NCBI GenBank assembly: GCA_029065825.1
Contig: JAIEHQ010000005.1
Location: 1 to 12,435 of the forward strand
Direction of reading: 5' to 3'
Source of the DNA: Alistipes sp.
GTDB lineage: Bacteria; Bacteroidota; Bacteroidia; Bacteroidales; Rikenellaceae
DNA length: 12,435 bases
Shown: positions 6,741-12,435 of the stretch, piece after piece
Layout: every line of letters begins with the position of its first letter
Position numbering within the stretch: the stretch's first letter is position 1
Notes under the pieces: model-generated
What the model was told of the DNA's origin: nothing
What the model saw: the letters and a program-made list of their open reading frames with translations, nothing else
Databases searched by the model: none
Made by a program: the position numbers and the translations under genes

Positions 6741-6799
6741 GCCGGCCGGAAGCCCCCGCAGCGAAGCCGGCAGCACGACGGCCCTGGCTTCCGGCCGGC
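6741..6799. repeat. 14-bp perfect inverted repeat downstream of queA
   Basis: The arms 6741-6754 and 6786-6799 are exact reverse complements and are separated by 31 nt. The stem is very GC-rich and would be stable in either strand. It lies about 40 nt beyond the queA stop codon, without a T-run, so it is at best a poor intrinsic terminator. It may stabilise the 3' end of the queA mRNA, or be the decayed distal edge of the neighbouring repeat array, which it overlaps. Confidence 0.7.
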
Positions 6800-6839
6800 C
6801 GCCGATCGCCTCCGGTCCCCGCACAAGGGCGCGATGCCG

Positions 6840-7889
6840 TCAAAGAATCAGCATCGCATCGCCGTAGGTGCCGAACCGATACCCCTCCTCCTTCGCGGTT
6901 TTGTAAGCCTTCATAATCAGGTCGTAGCCGCCGAAGGCCGCCACCATCATCAGTTGCGTCGAGTAGGGCAGCTGGAAATTGGTGACCATCGCGTCGGCGA
7001 CCGTAAATTCGTAAGGCGAGAAGATGAACTTGTTGGTCCACCCCTCCATCGGCTTGATCATGCCGCCCGTCGAAACGGCCGTTTCGAGCGTCCGCATGAC
7101 GGTCGTGCCGATCGAGACGATCTTGTGCCCACCGCTCTTGGCGCGATTGACCGCCTCGGCCGTCGCCTCCTCCACGAAGAACTGCTCGGAATCCATCTTG
7201 TGCTTGGAAAGATCCTCGACATCGACCGTGCGGAAATTGCCCAGTCCCACGTGCAGCGTGATGAACTGGCGGTCGATACCTTTGATCTCCATGCGCTTGA
7301 ATAGGTGTTTGGAGAAGTGCATGCCGGCCGTCGGGGCGGCTACCGCACCCTCCTTCTCGGCGAATATGGTCTGGTAACGCTCCTCGTCCTCCGGCTCGAC
7401 CTTCTCGCGCACCCATTTGGGCAGGGGCGTTTCGCCCAACTTGAAAAGCGCCTCCTTGAACTCCTCGTGCGTACCGTCGAACAGGAACCGCAGCGTCCGG
7501 CCGCGCGAGGTGGTGTTGTCGATCACTTCGGCCACCAGCAGGTCGTCGTCGCCGAAGTAGAGCTTGTTGCCGATGCGGATCTTGCGGGCCGGATCGACCA
7601 GCACGTCCCACAGACGCAGCTCGTGGTTGAGCTCGCGCAGCAGGAAGATCTCGATCTCGGCACCGGTCTTCTCCTTGTTGCCGTACAGACGGGCCGGAAA
7701 GACCTTCGTGTCGTTGAAGACGAACATGTCCTTCTCGTCGAAATAGTCGATGATCTCCTTGAAAAGACGGTGTTCGATGGTCCCTTTGGCGCGATCGACC
7801 ACCATCAGGCGCGATTCGTCCCGATTCTGGGCCGGATATTTCGCCAGCATGTCGGCGGAAAATTCGTAACCGTACTGCGATAATTTCAT
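6840..7889 (-). CDS. queA: S-adenosylmethionine:tRNA ribosyltransferase-isomerase
   Basis: A complete 349-residue QueA. The enzyme transfers and isomerises the ribosyl part of S-adenosylmethionine onto preQ1 at position 34 of tRNAs with GUN anticodons, forming epoxyqueuosine. Family signatures are spread along the whole length: NDTKVFPARLYG (59-70), LGETPLPKW (151-159), EGAVAAPTAGMHF (180-192), HVGLGNFRTV (213-222), SIGTTVMRTLE (259-269), TNFQLPYSTQLMMVAAFGG (303-321) and FGTYGDAMLI (339-348). The start is supported by the typical MKLSQYGYEF opening. The leader is AT-rich without a Shine-Dalgarno. The gene follows truB after 130 nt on the same strand, so two tRNA-modification genes are neighbours and may share a transcript. 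Confidence 0.98.
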   Translation of the reverse strand: MKLSQYGYEFSADMLAKYPAQNRDESRLMVVDRAKGTIEHRLFKEIIDYFDEKDMFVFNDTKVFPARLYGNKEKTGAEIEIFLLRELNHELRLWDVLVDPARKIRIGNKLYFGDDDLLVAEVIDNTTSRGRTLRFLFDGTHEEFKEALFKLGETPLPKWVREKVEPEDEERYQTIFAEKEGAVAAPTAGMHFSKHLFKRMEIKGIDRQFITLHVGLGNFRTVDVEDLSKHKMDSEQFFVEEATAEAVNRAKSGGHKIVSIGTTVMRTLETAVSTGGMIKPMEGWTNKFIFSPYEFTVADAMVTNFQLPYSTQLMMVAAFGGYDLIMKAYKTAKEEGYRFGTYGDAMLIL

Positions 7890-8019
7890 AAACCGAAAGG
7901 TGTGTTTTTATTGGTTAGCGACAAATCTGTCGTTTCATTCTGCGAGGCGCCCCCAGTCCCGAAATGCACGGCAGCCGGTTCGCGAGGACGACACCTAATT
8001 TATTTATACGTAAACGAGC
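7890..8019. other. 130-nt gap between truB and queA
   Basis: No gene is supported here. There is a small palindrome (CGACAAATCTGTCG, 7919-7932) and an AT-rich patch near 7995-8013. No T-tailed terminator and no convincing TAnnTTTG promoter element is visible on the minus strand; the closest match, just before the queA start, is poor. Read-through from truB into queA is therefore plausible. Confidence 0.5.
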
Positions 8020-8736
8020 CTATTTTGTTTCGCACGAGGCCAGTTTTTCGAGAAAATCCTCCAGCGCCCAGGCCTGTCCGACGGTAAAGCCGCCGCTGCG
8101 GGTGCGCCGCAGCGAGGTCAGGTGGGCACCGCTGCGCAGCTCCTCGCCGATCTCGGCCGCCAGCGAGCGGATGTAGGTCCCCTTGCTGCAGCGGACCCGG
8201 ATGCGCAGACGGGGCAGCTCGCACGCCTCCAGCTCCATCTCGTAAATGTTGATGAGCGCCTTGCGCAGCTCCACCTCCTCGCCGGCGCGGGCCAGCTCGT
8301 AGGCGCGCACCCCCTCGACCTTCTTGGCCGAGAAGAGCGGCGGAGCCTGCAGGCGCTCCCCCGTCAGCGCGCGGAGCGCCTGCTCGACCCCCTCGCGCGT
8401 AATGTGGTCCGTAGGATAGGTTTTGTCGATGGGATGCTCCAGGTCGTGGCTGGGGGTGGTGGCTCCCAGCATCAGCTCGGCCACATACTCCTTCTCCTCG
8501 GCCTGCAGGGCATCGGCCATCTTGGTGGCGCGGCCGATGCAGACGAGCAAAATGCCCGTCGCCAGCGGATCGAGCGTTCCGGCATGCCCCACCTTGATGC
8601 GCGGATACCCCGCCCTGCGCAGGGCGAACTTGACCTTGCGCACCACGTCGGCCGAAGTCCATTCCAGCGGCTTGTCGATGACGGCGATATAACCCTCCTC
8701 GAAGTTGATCCCTTCCAGGTCGTGTTGTTGTTCCAT
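8020..8736 (-). CDS. truB: tRNA pseudouridine(55) synthase
   Basis: A 238-residue TruB, which converts uridine 55 in the T-arm of most tRNAs to pseudouridine. The catalytic motif GHAGTLDPLATGILLV (50-65) has the nucleophilic Asp56. Other family signatures are IGRATKM (67-73), the substrate-loop region LGATTPSHDLE (90-100), and CSKGTYIRSLAAEIGEEL (183-200). The protein ends soon after the catalytic domain and has little or no C-terminal PUA-like domain, compared with roughly 300 residues for E. coli TruB. The ATG lies 10 nt after the uppP stop codon, so the gene is almost certainly co-transcribed with uppP. The residues before about position 15 are poorly conserved, but no better start is visible. 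Confidence 0.97.
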   Translation of the reverse strand: MEQQHDLEGINFEEGYIAVIDKPLEWTSADVVRKVKFALRRAGYPRIKVGHAGTLDPLATGILLVCIGRATKMADALQAEEKEYVAELMLGATTPSHDLEHPIDKTYPTDHITREGVEQALRALTGERLQAPPLFSAKKVEGVRAYELARAGEEVELRKALINIYEMELEACELPRLRIRVRCSKGTYIRSLAAEIGEELRSGAHLTSLRRTRSGGFTVGQAWALEDFLEKLASCETK

Positions 8737-8746
8737 AGTTTCTTAT

Positions 8747-9526
8747 TTATCCGAAAATCAGCGCGACCGACCCAACGACAGCGCAATAGACGGCGAACCA
8801 GACGAGTTTGCCGCGCTTGACCGCCTCGATCATGAACTTGCAGGCCAGCGCTCCCGAGACGAATGCGGCGAGAAAGCCCGCCGCAAGGGGAAGGGCGCCC
8901 ACCGACAGGGCCGCGAACTCGCCCGACGCGAGGTCGAGCAGCATCTTGCCGAGAATCACGGGAATGACCATCAGGAACGAGAAGTGCGCCACCTGCTCCT
9001 TGCTGTCGCCCAGCAGCAGTCCCGTCGCGATGGTCGAACCCGAGCGCGAGAGTCCCGGCATCGTCGCGGCGGCCTGCGCCACACCGATCAGCAGCGCGTC
9101 GCGATAGGAGATCCGCTGCTTGCGCCGCGGTTTGGCGTAGTAGGCGAAAGCGAGCAGCGCGGCCGTCAGGAGCAGCATCGCCCCGACGAACGGCAGCGAG
9201 GAGAAGAGCGCCTCGATCCGCTCGGCGAAGAGCACCCCGACGATGCCGGCCGGCACCATCGACAGCAGGATCTTCAGCACGTAGGCCTGCTCCTCGTTGA
9301 AACGGCGGGAGAAGAGGCCGCAAAGCAGCCGCCAAAGCTCGCGCCACATGACCACCACCGTACTGAGCACGGTCGCGGCGTGCAGCATCACGTCGAAGGT
9401 AACGTTCTCCTCGATATGCACCCCGAGCAGCGCCTTGGCCAACTGCAGGTGGCCGCTGCTCGACACGGGCAGAAACTCGGTAAGTCCCTGGACGATGCCC
9501 AGGATAATCGCATCCAGTGTTTCCAT
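8747..9526 (-). CDS. uppP: undecaprenyl-diphosphatase
   Basis: A 259-residue integral membrane phosphatase of the BacA/UppP family. It dephosphorylates undecaprenyl pyrophosphate to regenerate the lipid carrier for peptidoglycan and other surface glycans; overexpression is known to give bacitracin resistance. The first motif QGLTEFLPVSSSGHL (13-27) contains Glu17 and His26. The second, PGLSRSGSTIATGLLLG (157-173), contains Arg161. Several hydrophobic helices fill the rest, and the length is normal for the family. The gene lies 9 nt after the DUF3098 gene and 10 nt before truB. Its place beside ftsX joins lipid-carrier recycling with division-related envelope functions. Confidence 0.97.
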   Translation of the reverse strand: METLDAIILGIVQGLTEFLPVSSSGHLQLAKALLGVHIEENVTFDVMLHAATVLSTVVVMWRELWRLLCGLFSRRFNEEQAYVLKILLSMVPAGIVGVLFAERIEALFSSLPFVGAMLLLTAALLAFAYYAKPRRKQRISYRDALLIGVAQAAATMPGLSRSGSTIATGLLLGDSKEQVAHFSFLMVIPVILGKMLLDLASGEFAALSVGALPLAAGFLAAFVSGALACKFMIEAVKRGKLVWFAVYCAVVGSVALIFG

Positions 9527-9535
9527 GTGCGGGCC

Positions 9536-9787
9536 TTATTCGAAACGTTTGAGAATGGCGTAAATCTCGAATGCGAAGCCGCCGACCACGAGGATCGGAG
9601 CCAGCGTGATGCGCCGCCAGGAGAACATGGCGTAGTCGAACTCCTCGGGCGAACTGCTGCCGCCTCCGGTCATCAGCACGAAGCCCAGGATGATGACGCA
9701 CAGACCGACGAGCAGCAGCACGTAGTTCTTCATCGCAAGCGGCATCTTCGCGTCGTTGGGATCAGCGATCTGCTTGAATTTTTTCAT
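9536..9787 (-). CDS. DUF3098 family small membrane protein
   Basis: An 83-residue protein with two hydrophobic helices (about 22-40 and 61-78) joined by a short loop rich in Gly, Ser and acidic residues (MTGGGSSSPEEFDYAMFS). It has a charged N-terminus and no signal peptide. The size, topology and position between ftsX and uppP match the DUF3098 family of Bacteroidota, whose function is unknown. It lies 13 nt from ftsX and 9 nt from uppP, so the three are probably translated from one mRNA. The context suggests a part in cell division or envelope assembly, perhaps as a partner of FtsX or UppP, but nothing in the sequence proves this. Confidence 0.85.
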   Translation of the reverse strand: MKKFKQIADPNDAKMPLAMKNYVLLLVGLCVIILGFVLMTGGGSSSPEEFDYAMFSWRRITLAPILVVGGFAFEIYAILKRFE

Positions 9788-9800
9788 GGCGGTTATCGAA

Positions 9801-10682
9801 TTAATAGAGATAAATCTTGTTGGATTTCATATTGACGAACTTATTGACGGCGGCGAAGGTAAAGCAGAGCGAGATCGCCACGCCGCCCACGATCATGCTC
9901 CCGACGATGATGCCGATCTTGGTCGCCTCGGCCAGGGTCGTCAGCTCGGGCACCGTCTCGTTCAGGCCATAGACAGCCCCCAGGAACAGCGCCGAGGCGA
10001 CCAGCCCCGAACCGATGCCCTGCCAGATGCTGCTCGCCAGAAACGGCCGCATGATGAACCACTTGGTCGCGCCGACGAGCTTCATGGTGTTGATCAGGTA
10101 GCGTTTCGAGAAGATCGCCAGCCGGATCGTATTGCTCAGCAGGATGAGCGACACGACCAGCAGCGCCCCGCCGAAGAGCAGCAGCACCAGCCGGATCTTG
10201 GCGATCGTGGCGTGGAGCCGCTCGACCGTCTGCGCCGGGTAGGAGACGCGGTCCACCCCCTCCAGCGCCTCCACCTCCCCGATGAAAGCGTGCAGCCTGT
10301 CGCCGTCGGCCGATTCGGCCGTGAGGGTCAGCTCGAAACTGTCGAGCAGGGGGTTCTCGTCGAGCACCGCCTCGAACTCCTGCTCGAACATCGCCCGGAA
10401 ATCGGCATCCTCGATCTTCGCCTCCTTCGGGGAGTAATCGACCAGCAGCACCAGCTCGGAGGCGGCCAGCCGTTCGCGCAGCCGCTCGCGCGCCGGCTCG
10501 TCGAGTCCGTTGCGCAGTTCGACGGTCACGGAGCAGCTCTCCTGGAGCGTGCGGGCCACCTGCAGGGCGGCGGTCATCAGGTAACCGACCGATCCCAGCA
10601 GAAAAAGCACCAGTGCGATGCTGACATTCGATACCAGATAGGAGTTGCGTACCTTACGCTTGAGTCTTTTGTCGTCTTTCAT
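9801..10682 (-). CDS. ftsX: cell division protein FtsX (ABC transporter permease-like)
   Basis: A 293-residue FtsX. With the ATPase FtsE it forms a membrane complex that activates peptidoglycan hydrolases at the division site. Topology fits the family: a basic cytoplasmic N-terminus, one helix (about 18-41), a large extracytoplasmic domain (about 45-163), then three helices (about 164-186, 217-240, 255-279). The signature KLVGATKWFIMRPF lies at 201-214. I chose the ATG at 10682 because MKDDKRLKRKVRNSYL matches the usual charged FtsX opening; an in-frame ATG at 10694 would add four residues. The start overlaps the end of the YfhO gene by 29 nt. No ftsE is next to it here; in this phylum ftsE is often elsewhere. 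Confidence 0.95.
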   Translation of the reverse strand: MKDDKRLKRKVRNSYLVSNVSIALVLFLLGSVGYLMTAALQVARTLQESCSVTVELRNGLDEPARERLRERLAASELVLLVDYSPKEAKIEDADFRAMFEQEFEAVLDENPLLDSFELTLTAESADGDRLHAFIGEVEALEGVDRVSYPAQTVERLHATIAKIRLVLLLFGGALLVVSLILLSNTIRLAIFSKRYLINTMKLVGATKWFIMRPFLASSIWQGIGSGLVASALFLGAVYGLNETVPELTTLAEATKIGIIVGSMIVGGVAISLCFTFAAVNKFVNMKSNKIYLY

Positions 10683-12402
10683 GGCGTAAAACATATATTA
10701 CGGCGAGCGCCGTTCCCAACAATACCAACAGCGAGCTGCAGAGCGTCACGGCTTCGGCCGTCCGCCAGCCGGGAGCGCGGAAGCTCCATTCGACCGTGTG
10801 CGCGCCGGCCGGCAGCTCCATCGCACGCAGCAGGTAGTCGGCCCGGAAATAGGGAGCCTCCTCCCCGTCGATGCGGGCCGTCCAGCCCTCTTTGCAATAA
10901 ATTTCGGAGAAGACGGCCAGCGCCGGAGCGTCGGCCTCGTATTCGTAACGCAGGTAGTTGGGGCGGTACTCCGCAAGGCGTATCTCCCCCGCCCCGCCGA
11001 CGGAGGGATTCTCCAGTCCGAATTCGCCGAGGTTTACCACCGCCGCATGCCGCAGGTCGTTGCCGCCGAGCGCCCCGATCTCCTCTTCGGGCGAGGCGGC
11101 CGGCACGATCCGCCCGACCAGCCAGGCGGGGCCGAAAGCCGAGGTGCGGATGCGGGCGACGGGTTCCCCTCCGCGGTCGGCATGGATCACATAGCGGGTG
11201 TTGAGCATGTCGAGCACCCCCTCGTCCAGCGAGGAGAGGTAGCGGTCGATCAGGTCCTGGTAGCGGGCCAGCTTGGCACCGTGGTAACCGCCGACCGAAC
11301 GGTGGAAGCGGCAGGCCCGCGCATCGTTGAAGGGGTCGGTGGTCAGGTCGAGCACCCGGAATCCCGGCTCTGTGTCGCGCAGGATCATCCGGTCGGCCTC
11401 CGAGGGCCGCACCTCCGTCCTGCGGGCCGCGACGAAGCGGTCGTGCGGCAGGAAGCGCAGATCGACCGGCACCAGATCGAGCAGAACGACCGCTCCGAGC
11501 AGCGCCACCGCAGCACCCCGGCGGATCTTCCCGAAGGCGAGAAGAGCCACCGCACCGGCCGCCAGGGCGACCATCAGCAGCGAACGGCCCGCATCGGCGC
11601 GCATCATCGCCGCCCGGTCGGCCGCCATCGCGTCGGCCGTGACGAGGCCCAGCTCCTCGGGCATTCCCTGGGCGATGGCATCCGTCATGCCCGCCTCGCG
11701 GAACATCCGATAATACTGTTCGCCCATGAACCCGGCGGCCTCCGTGCGGCCGAAGTCGAAGAGCGCACCGCCCGCCACGAAGAAGAGCAGGCACACGCCT
11801 CCCGTCAGGCCGCCGGCCCACGCCAGCGCACGAAGCAGCCTCCGGCGCTCCACGCAGCCGTTCCAGAGGGGTTGCAGGGCCAGCGCCGCGAGCAGCGGAG
11901 CGGTCCACTGCACCGCCACGAGCGCCATCGACACGGTGCGGAACTTGTTGTATCCGGGCAGCAGCCGGAAGGCCAGCTCGGTAAATGCCATGAAGTGATG
12001 GCCCCATGCCAGCAGCAGCGCCAGCAGGCTCACTGCGGCGATCCACCACCTGCTGCGGCCGTCGGCCAGCAGCAGCCCCAGCAGCGCGAGGAAGAGCGTG
12101 ACGGCCCCCAGGTAGGTCGGGCCGGCCGTATAGGGCTGGTCGCCCCAGTAGGCGGGCAGCTGCGGGGCGATCCCCTCCAGTCCGTAGGGACGCAGCGCCT
12201 CGGCCGTCTTTCCGTCGGCGGGAAGCGAGCGGCCCGAGTCGCCGCCCATGAAGTCGGGAATCAGCATGTTCCAGCTCTCGGCCCGGCCGTAACTCCAGGC
12301 GGTGGCGTAGCGCAGGTCGAGTCCGCCGGCCGGTGCCGCATCGTCGCGGGCCAGCTCCGAACCGCCCCGGATGGTCTGCCGCGAATGCTGCATGGTGTAC
12401 CA
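10654..12402 (-). CDS. YfhO-family membrane protein, 5'-truncated at the contig edge
   Basis: The C-terminal 582 residues of a large multi-spanning membrane protein of the YfhO family. Visible family features are an early extracytoplasmic segment (TIRGGSEL, SYGRAESWNMLIPDFMGG, LPAYWGDQPYTAGP), a group of hydrophobic helices, GYNKFRTVSM in the middle, a long soluble C-terminal domain (MLNTRYVI, IYCKEGWTARIDGEEA, LRAMELPAGAHTVEW), and a final helix near the C-terminus. Full-length relatives in Bacteroidota are over 800 residues, so the first part is missing. An apparent start at 12420 (MFIRDR) is false: those codons come from sequencing adapter. B. subtilis YfhO is linked to glycosylation of cell-wall polymers; the role in Bacteroidota is unknown. 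The gene overlaps ftsX by 29 nt. Confidence 0.9.
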   Translation of the reverse strand, partial: WYTMQHSRQTIRGGSELARDDAAPAGGLDLRYATAWSYGRAESWNMLIPDFMGGDSGRSLPADGKTAEALRPYGLEGIAPQLPAYWGDQPYTAGPTYLGAVTLFLALLGLLLADGRSRWWIAAVSLLALLLAWGHHFMAFTELAFRLLPGYNKFRTVSMALVAVQWTAPLLAALALQPLWNGCVERRRLLRALAWAGGLTGGVCLLFFVAGGALFDFGRTEAAGFMGEQYYRMFREAGMTDAIAQGMPEELGLVTADAMAADRAAMMRADAGRSLLMVALAAGAVALLAFGKIRRGAAVALLGAVVLLDLVPVDLRFLPHDRFVAARRTEVRPSEADRMILRDTEPGFRVLDLTTDPFNDARACRFHRSVGGYHGAKLARYQDLIDRYLSSLDEGVLDMLNTRYVIHADRGGEPVARIRTSAFGPAWLVGRIVPAASPEEEIGALGGNDLRHAAVVNLGEFGLENPSVGGAGEIRLAEYRPNYLRYEYEADAPALAVFSEIYCKEGWTARIDGEEAPYFRADYLLRAMELPAGAHTVEWSFRAPGWRTAEAVTLCSSLLVLLGTALAVIYVLRHERRQKTQA

Positions 12403-12403
12403 C

Positions 12404-12435
12404 CGGTCTCTTATAAACATCTTACGATGCCGACG
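12404..12435. other. Nextera transposase adapter remnant (assembly artefact)
   Basis: The last 32 bases match the Illumina Nextera adapter at 28 of 32 positions without gaps. The match covers the 19-bp mosaic end CTGTCTCTTATACACATCT and the following read-1 adapter stretch, which ends GCCGACG. The four differences are T to G at 12405, C to A at 12416, G to T at 12423 and C to A at 12427. Genomic sequence therefore stops at about 12403. Translation of this part produces the MFIRDR peptide, close to the MCIRDR-like start often seen in contaminated contigs. Confidence 0.93.

Larger units (their letters stand above)
6487..6767 (-). repeat. array of imperfect ~63-75-bp repeats carrying promoter elements
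   Basis: Four adjacent imperfect units are visible: 6487-6561, 6562-6633, 6634-6704 and a more diverged 6705-6767. On the plus strand the first three begin with CAAAGATACGAA, which reads TTCGTATCTTTG on the minus strand and contains a perfect -7 promoter element. The fourth begins CAAATTGCGG and has lost it. Units 2 and 3 share an identical TCGCCTGCATTTTG (6595-6608 and 6666-6679), and each unit ends in a related GGAGTATCC- or GGAAGCATCC-like stretch. Unit 2 also has a plausible -33 TTG (6592-6590, 20-nt spacer). Identity falls away from the gene, suggesting old duplications that decay at the distal end. The array occupies most of the gap between queA and the GlgA-like gene, which otherwise holds no gene. 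Confidence 0.8.

Noticed and set aside
6577..7304. Plus-strand frames across the repeat array giving peptides with repeated motifs
   Set aside because: The repeated peptides reflect the DNA repeat units translated in several frames; they run into queA antisense and have no domain, so they are not proteins.
10683..10694. An alternative ftsX start four codons upstream
   Set aside because: Possible, but the opening MKDDKRLKRK at 10682 looks more like FtsX homologues. The difference is only four residues and cannot be settled from sequence.
10679..12403. A 574-codon minus-strand frame parallel to the YfhO gene
   Set aside because: It is in another frame of the same strand and is Arg/Gly/Pro-rich. 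The YfhO signatures are all in the frame ending at 10654.

Overview
The window looks like chromosomal DNA of a GC-rich member of the Bacteroidota, most likely an Alistipes-like (Rikenellaceae) gut bacterium. This is inferred from Bacteroidota-specific families (DUF4270 lipoprotein, DUF3098, a half-length glycogen-synthase-like protein, a YfhO protein beside FtsX), the lack of Shine-Dalgarno sequences, and a TAnnTTTG-type -7 promoter element. I could not run a search to confirm the genus. The right edge (12404-12435) is not genomic: it matches the Nextera transposase adapter at 28 of 32 positions, so the window ends at a contig edge of a short-read, probably metagenomic, assembly.

Every supported gene lies on the minus strand. 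Read in the direction of transcription, the first block (12402 down to 8020) is a tight envelope/RNA cluster: a 5'-truncated YfhO-family membrane protein, ftsX, a DUF3098 two-helix membrane protein, uppP (undecaprenyl-diphosphatase) and truB (tRNA pseudouridine-55 synthase). Neighbours overlap or lie 9-13 nt apart. After a 130-nt gap comes queA (queuosine synthesis). FtsX and UppP both serve peptidoglycan growth at division (hydrolase control and lipid-carrier recycling); TruB and QueA modify tRNA.

Between queA and the next gene (6457-6839) is a 383-bp non-coding region. It holds a GC-rich inverted repeat and an array of imperfect ~63-75-bp repeats. Three units carry a perfect TATCTTTG promoter element on the minus strand. 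The innermost copy sits about 30 nt before the next gene and looks like its promoter.

The second block (6456 down to 505) is a glycogen-synthase-like N-terminal-domain protein, a DUF4270 lipoprotein that overlaps it by 14 nt, topA (DNA topoisomerase I) and a secreted bleomycin-hydrolase/PepC-type cysteine peptidase. A perfect hairpin separates the DUF4270 gene from topA; topA and the peptidase gene are 19 nt apart. A structured 3' region follows, ending in a strong intrinsic terminator at 197-229.

The first ~500 bases have no convincing gene; they hold hairpins, a C9 tract and a 10-bp tandem repeat. I see no CRISPR, phage, transposon, toxin-antitoxin or defence system. The most notable observations are the adapter-contaminated end, the repeated-promoter array, and the half-length GlgA-like protein that lacks the usual ADP-glucose-binding lysine and is coupled to a DUF4270 lipoprotein.
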